Both the position numbers and the translations under genes were made by a program. The notes under the pieces are model-generated. The model worked only from the letters and a program-made list of their open reading frames with translations, was not told the origin of the DNA and ran no database searches. From UBA6059 sp964351595 (lineage in GTDB: Bacteria; Bacteroidota; Bacteroidia; Cytophagales; Cyclobacteriaceae): a stretch of DNA of 64,000 bases. The DNA lies in assembly GCA_964351595.1 (NCBI GenBank), contig CAYGOT010000004.1, positions 1 to 64,000 on the forward strand. The letters run 5' to 3'. Shown in pieces: positions 17,449 to 25,882 of this stretch (the stretch's first letter is position 1; each line of letters begins with the position of its first letter).

Positions 17449-18705
17449 TTATCCTTTGGCCAACACTTTGGAAATGTCAGTTCTGTAAGCAGTAATGGCC
17501 GGTATCAACGACGCAACCACACCTAATGCAAAACTAATAACTATGATCAATAGTTCTTCGGTGAGGAAAATCCAACCGGTAACACTCACCTGGCCTCCTT
17601 CGCTGGTCATCGAACCAATCAACTCCACCACACCATGACCCAAAACAAAGCCAGTCAAACCTCCCAGAAAGGTGATAATCATCCCTTCAAGAATAATGTG
17701 AAGGAGCAGCTTCAATCTACTCGCTCCCATAGAGCGCATGATCGCCAGATCATATTTTCTTTCTTTCAATGAGTTGTACAATGCGATGAATACACTCAAT
17801 CCTGCAATGAAGATGATCAGGTACGCAAAGCCTTGCACTACATCTACCCCTATTCCCACTATATTGAGCAGTCGCGCCATCTCAAAAGCTGGAGAAGCGG
17901 CCTGAAGATTGCCTCGCGCATTGATCATTCGCGGCATCTGCACAGCCGCCATTGGCCCTCGGAACTGCAGGATCAGTGAGGTGATTTCTTTCCCATCCAG
18001 ATCATGGTAGACTTTGATACCGAATGGATTCTCGATAAGCTCCTCTTCAGAGTGCTCGTGTGTATGTTCTTCTTCCTCACCTTCCTCTTCATAAGCATGC
18101 ATGATCCAAACACTCTCGATATTGGTCATGATCAGGTTGTCCAGGGCTGAATAAGAAGGAGCAAGAATGCCAACCACTTTGTAGTTGTGATCCTCATGCA
18201 CATGGCCTCCTTCACTCATCCCATGTTCACCACTAAACTCATCTCCTACACTCAATCCAAGTGTCCTGGCTGCCTGACTTCCAAGCGTCACTTCCAGATC
18301 TTCAGACCAAAGTTTACCTTCAGCTATCTCCCCGCCATAGAGTTCGACATATTTGGCATTGGTACCAACTATTCTGATGGTCTGGTAGCTGTCGCCCAAT
18401 GCCAGTGGAATTGCCCCGGCAATCAGCCTGTTTCGGCTCAGCCAAATCGCATCTTCAAGTGGAATATTTCCGGTAGGAAAATCAATATGGAAAATATTAC
18501 ACAGGATAATCTGAAGTGGGCTGCCCTTCGCTCCGACTACCATGTCCACCCCTTGCGCATTGCGGGAGAACTTGTCTTGCATCTGAGTACTCACCAAAAG
18601 GAGCACCACAATGATTGCGATACCAAAGCCCAGCAAAAGTGTGTTAAGCAGCGTATTGAGCTTTTGCCCCTTGATGTAATTCCAGCTAAGTACGATCAGA
18701 TTCAT
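17449..18705 (-). CDS. MacB/FtsX-type ABC permease with His-rich periplasmic loops
   Basis: A 418-residue permease: one N-terminal helix, a large extracytoplasmic domain (about residues 45-285), then three C-terminal helices typical of FtsX/MacB/LolC proteins. Unusually, the periplasmic domain holds two His/Glu-rich stretches, H161-H173 (EHGMSEGGHVHEDH) and H203-H218 (ending EEEEHTHEHSEEE). These look like metal-binding loops for zinc, copper or nickel. The start overlaps the ATPase gene by 4 nt. MacB-type transporters do not carry substrate through the membrane but drive periplasmic work, for example through a partner protein. The downstream DUF3299-like protein is a candidate partner. Confidence 0.85.
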   Translation of the reverse strand: MNLIVLSWNYIKGQKLNTLLNTLLLGFGIAIIVVLLLVSTQMQDKFSRNAQGVDMVVGAKGSPLQIILCNIFHIDFPTGNIPLEDAIWLSRNRLIAGAIPLALGDSYQTIRIVGTNAKYVELYGGEIAEGKLWSEDLEVTLGSQAARTLGLSVGDEFSGEHGMSEGGHVHEDHNYKVVGILAPSYSALDNLIMTNIESVWIMHAYEEEGEEEEHTHEHSEEELIENPFGIKVYHDLDGKEITSLILQFRGPMAAVQMPRMINARGNLQAASPAFEMARLLNIVGIGVDVVQGFAYLIIFIAGLSVFIALYNSLKERKYDLAIMRSMGASRLKLLLHIILEGMIITFLGGLTGFVLGHGVVELIGSMTSEGGQVSVTGWIFLTEELLIIVISFALGVVASLIPAITAYRTDISKVLAKG

Positions 18706-19328
18706 AGCGTCAGTTGGGTTTTGATGCGGTCTTTGATGCGCTGATCGTGGGTGGCGATGATTAGGCTCGCCTGATTGTCACTGGCCTGCTGCTCGAGTAT
18801 GTCGAGTACGCCGAAGGCATTCTTGTCGTCGAGGCTGGCCGTAGGCTCATCCGCCATCACCACCTTGGGCTTATTGAGGACGGCACGTGCGATAGCTACG
18901 CGTTGCTGCTGGCCCTGGCTGAGCTCATAGACCTTGGCATTGGCCTTACCAGAAATGTCGAGTGCGGAAAGCACTTGATTGATCCTGCTCTGGTCTTGGG
19001 GCAGATGGGCAAGGTATTGCGCCAGCTTCAGGTTGTCTTTTACGGATAGGGTATTGATGAGATGTGGCTTCTGAAAAATGAGGCCGATGTTCTTGCCACG
19101 GAAACTGTCCAGTTTTGCACCTCCTAGTTGCGGTAGCGATGTACCAGCCACTAGTAGCTCTCCCTGCTGTGACTTTAGCAGACCAGCCAATAGGTGGAGT
19201 AGTGTGGTCTTACCACAGCCCGAGCCACCGAGGATCAGCGAATGATCACCCTGTGCCACTTCCCAATCGGGATACCGCACCGGCTGAGCACCCGTGTATT
19301 GATAACTGAGACCTTTGATTCTAACCAT
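18702..19328 (-). CDS. LolD/MacB-type ABC transporter ATPase
   Basis: A 208-residue ATPase. Walker A is GGSGCGKTT, the signature is LSQGQQQR, Walker B ends VVMADEP, and the switch His lies in IIATHD. It is the first gene of the minus-strand module and overlaps the permease by 4 nt. It energises the MacB-type permease. LolD would be expected beside lolC/lolE genes, and the His-rich permease argues instead for a metal-linked system. Confidence 0.9.
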   Translation of the reverse strand: MVRIKGLSYQYTGAQPVRYPDWEVAQGDHSLILGGSGCGKTTLLHLLAGLLKSQQGELLVAGTSLPQLGGAKLDSFRGKNIGLIFQKPHLINTLSVKDNLKLAQYLAHLPQDQSRINQVLSALDISGKANAKVYELSQGQQQRVAIARAVLNKPKVVMADEPTASLDDKNAFGVLDILEQQASDNQASLIIATHDQRIKDRIKTQLTL

Positions 19329-19432
19329 CGTATCTGAAAGTCTGTGAAAATACAGTGTGACTATCCGTTTACCAAACCAAACTTGACGGCTGGAAGAAAG
19401 AGGGCTTTATTGGGTATTCGATTAAGCTCAAT

Positions 19433-19759
19433 CTAGAGTTGAGAGAGGATTTCTCTTAACTCCTTATCAGAAATATTCGCTCTTTCTGATTTATCAAAAA
19501 TAGTAAGAAGGAAAACTGTGTTTCCAATAAACTGAATATAGGTAACTACCCGAGCACCTCCAGATTTGCCTCTTCCTTTTGATTTGATCGCTAGCCTTAC
19601 TTTGTAGCAATCCTTACCCAGTGAGACCCCCTCTGTTGGTTCGTGCTCTAAAGTTTTCAACAGTATCGTCAAGTCCGACTTGAGGGAAGGGTATTTCTTA
19701 TAAAGCCTTTTGAACTCCTTCTTGAATTCAGACGTGAGCCTTAATTCAAAGTTCATCAA
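19433..19759 (-). CDS. RelE/ParE-family toxin
   Basis: A 108-residue protein with the RelE/ParE layout: an N-terminal helix pair (FKKEFKRLYKKYPSL), then basic strands (CYKVRLAIKSKGRGKSGGARVV) and a C-terminal strand LLTIFDKSERANIS. This resembles the RelE-like toxins usually annotated as mRNA interferases. It overlaps the upstream gene by 14 nt, in the usual antitoxin-toxin order. Confidence 0.8.
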   Translation of the reverse strand: MMNFELRLTSEFKKEFKRLYKKYPSLKSDLTILLKTLEHEPTEGVSLGKDCYKVRLAIKSKGRGKSGGARVVTYIQFIGNTVFLLTIFDKSERANISDKELREILSQL

Positions 19760-19964
19760 GGAATTCCTGGGCAGACTGAAGTTTAATTTTACCTTCTTGA
19801 TGAAGTTTCACCTCTTTCAAGCTCTGCTCAAGGCTCAATAAAGCTTCCTCTTTACTGAGCTCTGTTTCATCTTCGCTGTTTTGAATCTTAACGAAATCGA
19901 GACTTTTAACGAAGTTGACGAAAGCAGAAGCTTTACTGTCCTTTATGTCTAAAGTTATTTTCAT
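19746..19964 (-). CDS. Putative antitoxin of the RelE-type pair
   Basis: About 72 residues from the ATG at 19964: MKITLDIKDSKASAFVNFVKSLDFVKI, then a charged helical C-terminus. The position directly before, and overlapping, a RelE-like toxin gene, together with the small size, supports an antitoxin. No clear DNA-binding motif is visible. A start 7 codons upstream is possible but less likely. Confidence 0.7.
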   Translation of the reverse strand: MKITLDIKDSKASAFVNFVKSLDFVKIQNSEDETELSKEEALLSLEQSLKEVKLHQEGKIKLQSAQEFLDEL

Positions 19965-20051
19965 CTTGATACCTGTTAGTCTCAAAGAATAAGATCGTGT
20001 AAAGATAACTTAATCATAGGTATCTCTTCAAGCGAGGATATCAAGACATTC

Positions 20052-20546
20052 TTATCGTCTTCCAACCTTCCTCCGCTCCAACCAATCTCCTAAAGCAATA
20101 CCCGTTGCGAAAGGCCATGGCCTGACCTTTTCAATCGGGATGATCTTGTAGTCGGCTAGCTCGTCACCCATGGTTATATCGCCTTTGGCAGTCACATGAT
20201 AAGCTAATATCAACTCATTCTTTTCGAAGAAGCTGTAGTTGCCCACGAAGCTTTGGATCTCTCCTTCCAGCCCAAGCTCCTCTTTGAGCTCCCGGAGCAT
20301 TCCCTGCTCGGGTGTTTCGCCCTTTTCGAGATAGCCGGTAACAAGACCATACCATTCTTTGGGCCAGCCCACATTCTGGATGAGGATGATATTGCCATCG
20401 AATTCGATGATACCAGCTACTACAGGGATGGGGTTATTCCAGAAGATTTGATCACACTCCTCACTGGAGCAGACCTGCCGGAGGTAGTCGTCTTTCTCTT
20501 TCTCCATTAGTGGAGATCCACATTTTTGACAGTAAGCTGCTCTCAT
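20052..20546 (-). CDS. Nudix hydrolase with zinc ribbon (NudC-like)
   Basis: A 164-residue protein. The N-terminus carries a zinc-ribbon pattern (CQKCG near residue 6, then CSSEEC), followed by a Nudix domain with GYLEKGETPEQGMLRELKEELGLEG in pieces that fit the GX5EX7REUXEEXGU box. This is the order seen in NADH pyrophosphatases, but it is shorter than NudC and may hydrolyse other nucleotide diphosphates. It overlaps the DinB gene by 4 nt and ends the TetR operon. Confidence 0.85.
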   Translation of the reverse strand: MRAAYCQKCGSPLMEKEKDDYLRQVCSSEECDQIFWNNPIPVVAGIIEFDGNIILIQNVGWPKEWYGLVTGYLEKGETPEQGMLRELKEELGLEGEIQSFVGNYSFFEKNELILAYHVTAKGDITMGDELADYKIIPIEKVRPWPFATGIALGDWLERRKVGRR

Positions 20547-21076
20547 TTTCCCACAGCCTTTAATATCCTTCGGATTTGGCGCTCATGGCGGTCGAAGTGA
20601 AAATTGAAGAAATCCAATGTCTGATGCATATTGACCCGCCCTGCCACAGGATGTCTAAAGATGCCCTTTTGCTGCAAATCCTCAGGAAGTTCCTCCATCA
20701 GCTCATGAATAGACTTGCGCACTTTCACCCAATCCTTATCCAGGCTTTCTAGTGTAAGACCAGCAGATGGCTTTGGCAAACTAGCAGGAGCCTTAAACTT
20801 AATTCCAGTTGCAAAAGTGTACCTCAGCATGTGCAGTTTCAGCGCCGCTACCTTCGAGTAGGGCGGTATCAGCTCCGGTTTCTGGGTTTTCTTTCTGATA
20901 TACTGACCGGTTCCCCACTCGGTGATGTATAGATGGTGAAGGCACTCGATCACGGACCAGGCACCTTCCTTTTCCGGTAGGTTGAGTACTTCTTCACTAT
21001 AACCTGACATCTCGGCCAGCAGCCGTTCTTTCCTTGTTTCCAATTCCTGGAAGCGCTTCTCGTTTTTTGCAATCAT
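20543..21076 (-). CDS. DinB-like metal-binding helical bundle protein
   Basis: A 177-residue four-helix-bundle protein of the DinB_2/DUF664 type. It has the histidines expected to bind a divalent metal: HHLYITEW near residue 47 and HFDRHERQI near the C-terminus. The family includes thiol transferases such as bacillithiol S-transferases; the substrate is unknown. It overlaps both neighbouring genes by 4 nt and so is tightly coupled with a transglutaminase-like protein and a Nudix hydrolase. Confidence 0.8.
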   Translation of the reverse strand: MIAKNEKRFQELETRKERLLAEMSGYSEEVLNLPEKEGAWSVIECLHHLYITEWGTGQYIRKKTQKPELIPPYSKVAALKLHMLRYTFATGIKFKAPASLPKPSAGLTLESLDKDWVKVRKSIHELMEELPEDLQQKGIFRHPVAGRVNMHQTLDFFNFHFDRHERQIRRILKAVGK

Positions 21077-21735
21077 GTGTCTGTGGTAATGATAAACTTA
21101 TATTGGTGGTCGCTGAGATCAGCGAAAATGTGTGGGTAATACTTCTTCAACTCCGCGATGAACAGGTCACGGGGCAGGTCAGCAAACGTACCATACTCGT
21201 GCTTGTACTCCATAAACTGTCGTCCTGAGCTGTTGTACTCCTGAAATAGCGAGTCACGCCGACCGTCAAATTCCAGCGGCTCGACCTGGTAGTGCGCGCA
21301 CAGTTCCTTGTTGAAGGCAGGGGTCGCTTTGACCCATTGCCCGTCGAGGTAGAGCTCCGCATAGCCATGGAAAACGAGCAGGTCTGTTTTGAGGTATTTG
21401 AGCACCTGCTCCACGCCGATGTGGTTCTTGACGATCCCAAAACCGAGGCGCGAAGGAATGCCGAGCACACGAGCGCATGCCGCCAGCAGATTGGCTTTCT
21501 CTACGCAGTAGCCGCTGGACTTCCTGAGCAGACTAGACGCCTTGAGCCCCTCTTTGGTGAGCACCAGATCGTATGGGTTGTATTTAAAGCCCTCACGAAT
21601 AGCATAGTACAAGTCCACGGCCTGATCGATCGGCGCATTTGCGGTAGCGTGCTCCCGTGCATAGGCGATCACGGCTGGATGATCTGCATCGATGAAGACT
21701 GTCGGCCTTAGGTATTGCTGTAATGCTTCATCCAT
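21073..21735 (-). CDS. Transglutaminase-like cysteine protease-fold protein
   Basis: A 220-residue protein. The catalytic cysteine is Cys77 in SSGYCVEKANLLAA, and the histidine is His123 in VFHGYAELYLDGQW. The third residue, usually Asp in a VDPT-like strand, lies in WVKATPAFN, where no Asp is present. This may be a family variant or a weakened triad. The start overlaps the TetR gene by 8 nt and the end overlaps the DinB gene by 4 nt. The protein appears cytoplasmic, with no signal peptide. Confidence 0.8.
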   Translation of the reverse strand: MDEALQQYLRPTVFIDADHPAVIAYAREHATANAPIDQAVDLYYAIREGFKYNPYDLVLTKEGLKASSLLRKSSGYCVEKANLLAACARVLGIPSRLGFGIVKNHIGVEQVLKYLKTDLLVFHGYAELYLDGQWVKATPAFNKELCAHYQVEPLEFDGRRDSLFQEYNSSGRQFMEYKHEYGTFADLPRDLFIAELKKYYPHIFADLSDHQYKFIITTDT

Positions 21736-22330
21736 GTTGCACCTTTTTCATTTGTCCAATCAATTCGATCTGGTGATCAGCCGCCACCTGCAGATAGTAG
21801 GCATCCTTGTGCAGCTTGGCGAGCAGTATCGCACCTTCGAGCGCACTGATCATGATCACGGCTTGTCTTCTGGGGTCTACCCTACCGGGAATATCTCCGA
21901 GCGCGATTGCCTCTTCGATCTTTTGCTGGATAATAGCTTCCCAGCGCTTAGCCGCCTTCTTGACGGCTACCGCCAATAGTCCATCCTGGTCGTCTACCTC
22001 CACACTGCTGTTGAGGATGGGACAACCACCCTTGATCGGCGGCTTGTAGATAAAGCTGCGAAACACCTCCACAAAGGCCGTCAGCTGCTCCAGCGGCGGA
22101 CGGTCGTCAGTGAGCACCTCCACAAACTGCTGCTGCATCTGATCAAAGGCGTGCCTGAAAGCCTCCACGGTCAACTCTTCCTTGTTAGCAAAGTGATTGT
22201 AGATGCCGCCTTTCTTCAAGCCGGTGCTCGCCATTACGTCCGCAATAGACGAACCGGAGTAGCCTTTGACATTAAAAATCTTAGCTGCCTCGGCGATGAT
22301 ATGCTGACGTGTAGTTGCTGCTTTGTCCAT
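21728..22330 (-). CDS. TetR/AcrR family transcriptional regulator
   Basis: A 200-residue protein with an N-terminal TetR helix-turn-helix (IFNVKGYSGSSIADVMASTGLKKGGIYNHF in two parts) and a TetR_C-like ligand domain. A perfect 22-bp palindrome lies directly against its start codon, so it is very probably autoregulated. It heads the operon with transglutaminase, DinB and Nudix genes, which suggests a response to a reactive or toxic small molecule. The ligand is not predictable. Confidence 0.9.
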   Translation of the reverse strand: MDKAATTRQHIIAEAAKIFNVKGYSGSSIADVMASTGLKKGGIYNHFANKEELTVEAFRHAFDQMQQQFVEVLTDDRPPLEQLTAFVEVFRSFIYKPPIKGGCPILNSSVEVDDQDGLLAVAVKKAAKRWEAIIQQKIEEAIALGDIPGRVDPRRQAVIMISALEGAILLAKLHKDAYYLQVAADHQIELIGQMKKVQHG

Positions 22331-22352
22331 TTACAGACCGATCGGTCTGTAA
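22331..22352. promoter_or_regulatory. Operator palindrome for the TetR regulator
   Basis: A perfect 22-bp palindrome with core CAGACCGATCGGTCTG. It immediately precedes the start codon of the TetR gene (22330 on the minus strand). The GACC-N4-GGTC type is a known TetR-family site (for example NemR-like boxes). Binding here would block transcription start or early elongation. The 308-nt spacer 22331-22638 holds only this site; I see nothing else in it. Confidence 0.85.
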
Positions 22353-22638
22353 TGTAGTTCATCTAGAGATGAATTGAAAGTAGGCTGTTCAAGCGTCCAC
22401 TTCGACCTCAATCAAGTTCAACAAGCAGACGCGTACGCTTAAGAGGAGAATCTGACCAAGTGAGCTCATCAGAGTATTCGAATTTGCGCACTTGAGGCTG
22501 AATTATACTCATTTCTAGGTATTGTTTAAGATGAGTTGATGATCTAATTTGTGACAACAAAACCAGAGCACAAACATCACTCCGGGATGATTGAGGTTAA
22601 AGTCATGCTCCGCTGTTCTCCTGAATAAATATTCTTCA

Positions 22639-23916
22639 ATGAAAAACACCATGCTTTTTTTCCTCTGTCTAATGGAATATTCTGTATCTCCAGCTCAGGG
22701 TATTGCCTATGCCAAAGAGATCGTCGAAATCCTTGCATCAGATGATTTTTATGGTCGTGGATATGTTTCTTCTGGGGATAAAATCGCTGCAGATTACATA
22801 AACTCAGAATTTGAAAAAATAGGTCTACAGACCTTTCGCAAAAACCACTATCAAAAATTCTCGACATCCGTTAATACTTTCCCATCTTTTATGAGCCTCT
22901 CAATCAATGGTGCTCAAAAAACACCAGGGGTTGATTATCTGATTGATGCAGGATCGCCTGGCATAAAAGGAAATTTTCAGACTGCATACTTGACAGTTGA
23001 TGATATGCTCAACCAGGATACGTTTGTGACAATAATGAGGGGTGCGCAGGATAAGTTCATCGTTGTACCACCATATGATAGACAGGGATACTCATCTGAT
23101 AAGCAAAAACAGATTACTGAGTATATCAACTTTATCAAATATCATCCCGATAACCCAGCTTCTGGATCAATAATATTAACCGATGATAAACTCACATGGA
23201 GTGGATCGACAGTACAATATTCCAAGCCATCATTTACTGTTACTAACGGAAGCTCAATGGAAGAAATTAACAACATCTCAATTAATGTCGAGAATAAATT
23301 CATTCAGAATTACAACACTCAAAATGTACTTGGCTATGTGGAGGGAGAAAACACCGATTCTTTAGTAGTGTTTGTTGCTCACTACGATCACCTCGGCATG
23401 ATGGGCACAGATGCTATATTCCCTGGAGCAAATGACAATGCGAGCGGAATTGCGATTCTTCTCAATCTTGCTAAGCACTACAAACTCAATCGACCTGCTT
23501 ATACGACTGTATTCATTGCCTTTGGTGGCGAAGAATTGGGGTTGCTTGGGGCCAAACACTTTGTTGAGAATCCAACCTTTGATCTTTCAAGAATCAAGTT
23601 CCTTCTAAATTTTGATATCTCAGGAACTGGTGACGATGGTATCCAAGTAGTTAATGGGAGTGTATATAAAGATGAATTTGATCGTCTGGTTGGTCTCAAT
23701 GAAAAGGAGGATTTATTAGCTCAAGTCAAAATAAGAGGCGAAGCATGCAATAGTGACCATTGTATGTTCCATATGCAGGACATTCCATGCTTTTTCATCT
23801 ATACATTAGGCGGTATTCAGGCCTACCATGATGTGTATGACAAATCAGAGACTTTGCCCCTAACGGAGTTTCAAAATTACTTTAAGCTTATAACTATGTT
23901 CGTCGATGGAATTTGA
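22639..23916 (+). CDS. Exported M28 family zinc metallopeptidase
   Basis: About 425 residues. A signal peptide is followed by an M28 domain with VAHYDHLG (metal His/Asp), PGANDNASG (bridging Asp) and FGGEELGLLG (catalytic and metal Glu). Further metal ligands lie in the FDISGTGDDG region and a late His (QAYHDVYD). These aminopeptidases free N-terminal residues from peptides. The ATG at 22639 was chosen because it begins the signal peptide; a more upstream frame adds a polar leader. Confidence 0.9.
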   Translation: MKNTMLFFLCLMEYSVSPAQGIAYAKEIVEILASDDFYGRGYVSSGDKIAADYINSEFEKIGLQTFRKNHYQKFSTSVNTFPSFMSLSINGAQKTPGVDYLIDAGSPGIKGNFQTAYLTVDDMLNQDTFVTIMRGAQDKFIVVPPYDRQGYSSDKQKQITEYINFIKYHPDNPASGSIILTDDKLTWSGSTVQYSKPSFTVTNGSSMEEINNISINVENKFIQNYNTQNVLGYVEGENTDSLVVFVAHYDHLGMMGTDAIFPGANDNASGIAILLNLAKHYKLNRPAYTTVFIAFGGEELGLLGAKHFVENPTFDLSRIKFLLNFDISGTGDDGIQVVNGSVYKDEFDRLVGLNEKEDLLAQVKIRGEACNSDHCMFHMQDIPCFFIYTLGGIQAYHDVYDKSETLPLTEFQNYFKLITMFVDGI

Positions 23917-23940
23917 ACCTCCAATCTGACTTAACCAATG

Positions 23941-24530
23941 CTGTTGCGCGTTTCCGAACGCGTGACCCTTCTTACCTGAGCATTAGTGCTAGAAACAGGA
24001 GATTCCCGCCTGCCCTGGAATGACGAGGGTGCGGGGGCAGTTTTTATTAGCCATCTCGACAAGTCATCCCGAAGGGATCTTATCGATTAGTCAGAAGAGC
24101 GTGTAATATGCTTACGGCATGACCACTATGACTTCATAGTTACTTGTCGACCACTTTCACTTGACGGATGTTACAGATCCTTCACTTGGTCTGAGCGTCT
24201 CACTGAGACTACTAGCTGTCGTGCTTTTCCGAACGCGTGACCCTTCTTACCTCAGTATTAGTGCTAGAAACAGGAGATTCCCGCCTACGCGGGAATGACG
24301 AGGGTATGGGGCAGTTTTTATTAGCCATCTCGACAAGTCATCCCGAAGGGATCTTATCGATTAGTCAGAAGAGCGTATAAGATGCCTACGGCATGACCAC
24401 TATGACTTCATAGCTACCTGTCGATCGCTTTCAATTGACGGATGTTTACGGACTCTTCCCCCTGCTGTCGCGCGTTTCCGAACACGTGAACCTTCTTACC
24501 AGAGTATTAGTGCCAAAATGAGGAGATTCC
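23941..24530 (+). repeat. Tandem long intergenic repeats (three copies)
   Basis: Copy 1 is 23941-24172, copy 2 is 24215-24446, and a partial copy 3 is 24465-24530. Each begins with a CCGAACGCGTGA-type stretch, contains an ATTCCCGC...GCGGGAAT-type hairpin (degenerate in copy 1) and, in the two full copies, a long shared tail. A further start fragment is at 25676. The 827-nt spacer 23917-24743 holds these repeats and no convincing gene. Confidence 0.8.
24188..24210. repeat. REP hairpin related to transposase 1 flanks
   Basis: GGTCTGAGCGTCTCACTGAG-type hairpin between tandem repeat copies 1 and 2. It closely matches the hairpin upstream of the transposase at 39753, so it is likely a non-autonomous copy of that REP family. 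Confidence 0.6.
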
Positions 24531-24743
24531 TCCACTGTGGTCAATACATCAAGCATGTCCTGACTTCATTGTTTGTAGGCGATAAAAATAGACCAGCATC
24601 TAAGTATTTTCTGACCACAACCGCATTTATAAGCTCAATTTGTCAGATACGTCATTGGCCAATTGCTTATAGTTTGAATTATAGAATGGAAAACTTACTT
24701 CAGAAGAAATAGTATATTGGATAATTCCAACTATCTGATAATC

Positions 24744-25628
24744 ATGAAAGTCTACATTAGCCTATTGTGCATTCTGTTACTTTTTGCTTGCAATGACAAT
24801 ACTACAAATCGTGAAATTGATGAAGAGTATCTCGAACGATTCCGAGAATTTACAAGTGGTCCTCCAAAAGGCCCAAGGCTCTTTTATCTTCAGATAGTTG
24901 CATTGGTTGAACTCGACCCTTTCTCCTTGAATAGCTTCGGTACTGACACTTCAAATCAGCATATTATTGATGTGTCAGGGTTTCCAGACATGGCCGGGTC
25001 CATTCGTTTCTCAGGTGACTCGCTATTTTACATCAGTCAAGAAGGCCTTGATGTTAAAGCTCAGGATCAATCTATAGTAGATGATTATTGGTTAGAAGTC
25101 AGTCCTGGCGGTCAATCAGAAAAACTTATCCACGGTGATTTCAAATGGTTTGTCACTGACTTTGGCAACAGATACTTCTTAAGGATACAGGACACTTCAA
25201 GCGAAACGGTCGCATCATTCAAGGGTTTTGAACGATATGAACCAGTAAGCGAATTTATCCTACCGGCAAAAGTCAATGGCTATGATCAACCAAGGGAAGT
25301 GAGCGTACCGACGGTATTTGACTTTGAAGAAAAAACAACTTTTGTGGGGACAGTCGACTTTGACTATCAGGGTGAAAAATATAGTCTGCAAATGGAGAAA
25401 GGAGGCTTCATCATGTTTAGTGATGGTACTTCTGGAGATACCACATATGGAGCAGGTAGATATCTTAGGATAAGAAGGCCGAATGAGGATGGTACGACTA
25501 TAATTGACTTCAACTATGCCTTTAATCCTCCTTGCAGCTTTTCAGACTACACGACTTGTCTATTCCCACCATCATCAAACAGATTGCCATTTAAAGTATT
25601 AGCAGGAGAGAAAGCCCAGATGCTATAA
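24744..25628 (+). CDS. Hypothetical lipoprotein
   Basis: 294 residues from the ATG at 24744. The lipobox is LLLFAC, followed by a polar linker. The rest is beta-rich with no recognised motif. It is isolated between two REP-rich spacers and its sequence shows no clear relationship to neighbours. The function is unknown. A longer frame from 24717 would place extra residues before the signal peptide and is not favoured. Confidence 0.65.
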   Translation: MKVYISLLCILLLFACNDNTTNREIDEEYLERFREFTSGPPKGPRLFYLQIVALVELDPFSLNSFGTDTSNQHIIDVSGFPDMAGSIRFSGDSLFYISQEGLDVKAQDQSIVDDYWLEVSPGGQSEKLIHGDFKWFVTDFGNRYFLRIQDTSSETVASFKGFERYEPVSEFILPAKVNGYDQPREVSVPTVFDFEEKTTFVGTVDFDYQGEKYSLQMEKGGFIMFSDGTSGDTTYGAGRYLRIRRPNEDGTTIIDFNYAFNPPCSFSDYTTCLFPPSSNRLPFKVLAGEKAQML

Positions 25629-25717
25629 GCCTCAGCTGATGCTCCTATTGGTAACTAGCAGGCTTAACCTCCTCCGGTCGCACTTTTCCGAATGCGTGAC
25701 CCTTCTTACCCCTCCCT

Positions 25718-25740
25718 GGTCTGAGCGTCTCGCTGAGACT
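25718..25740. repeat. REP hairpin related to transposase 1 flanks
   Basis: Another GGTCTGAGCGTCTCGCTGAG-type hairpin, next to a partial copy of the tandem repeat start (25676) and followed by an AATGACC/GACGAGGG stretch (25790-25820). Confidence 0.6.
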
Positions 25741-25882
25741 TTAAATTAAATGTTAACCGCCCGTGCCTGCCTCTCGGAAGACAGGCGGGAATGACCTGCC
25801 TACAGCCAGGCAGACGAGGGTGTCGTTGGAGTTGCCCAGCTCGACCAAAAGACTAAACAGTGATTTTCACTATATTAGTCAC

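Noticed and set aside
18187..18744. Long plus-strand frame opposite the ABC permease gene.
   Set aside because: It is antisense to a clear MacB-type permease with intact motifs; the composition is not protein-like.
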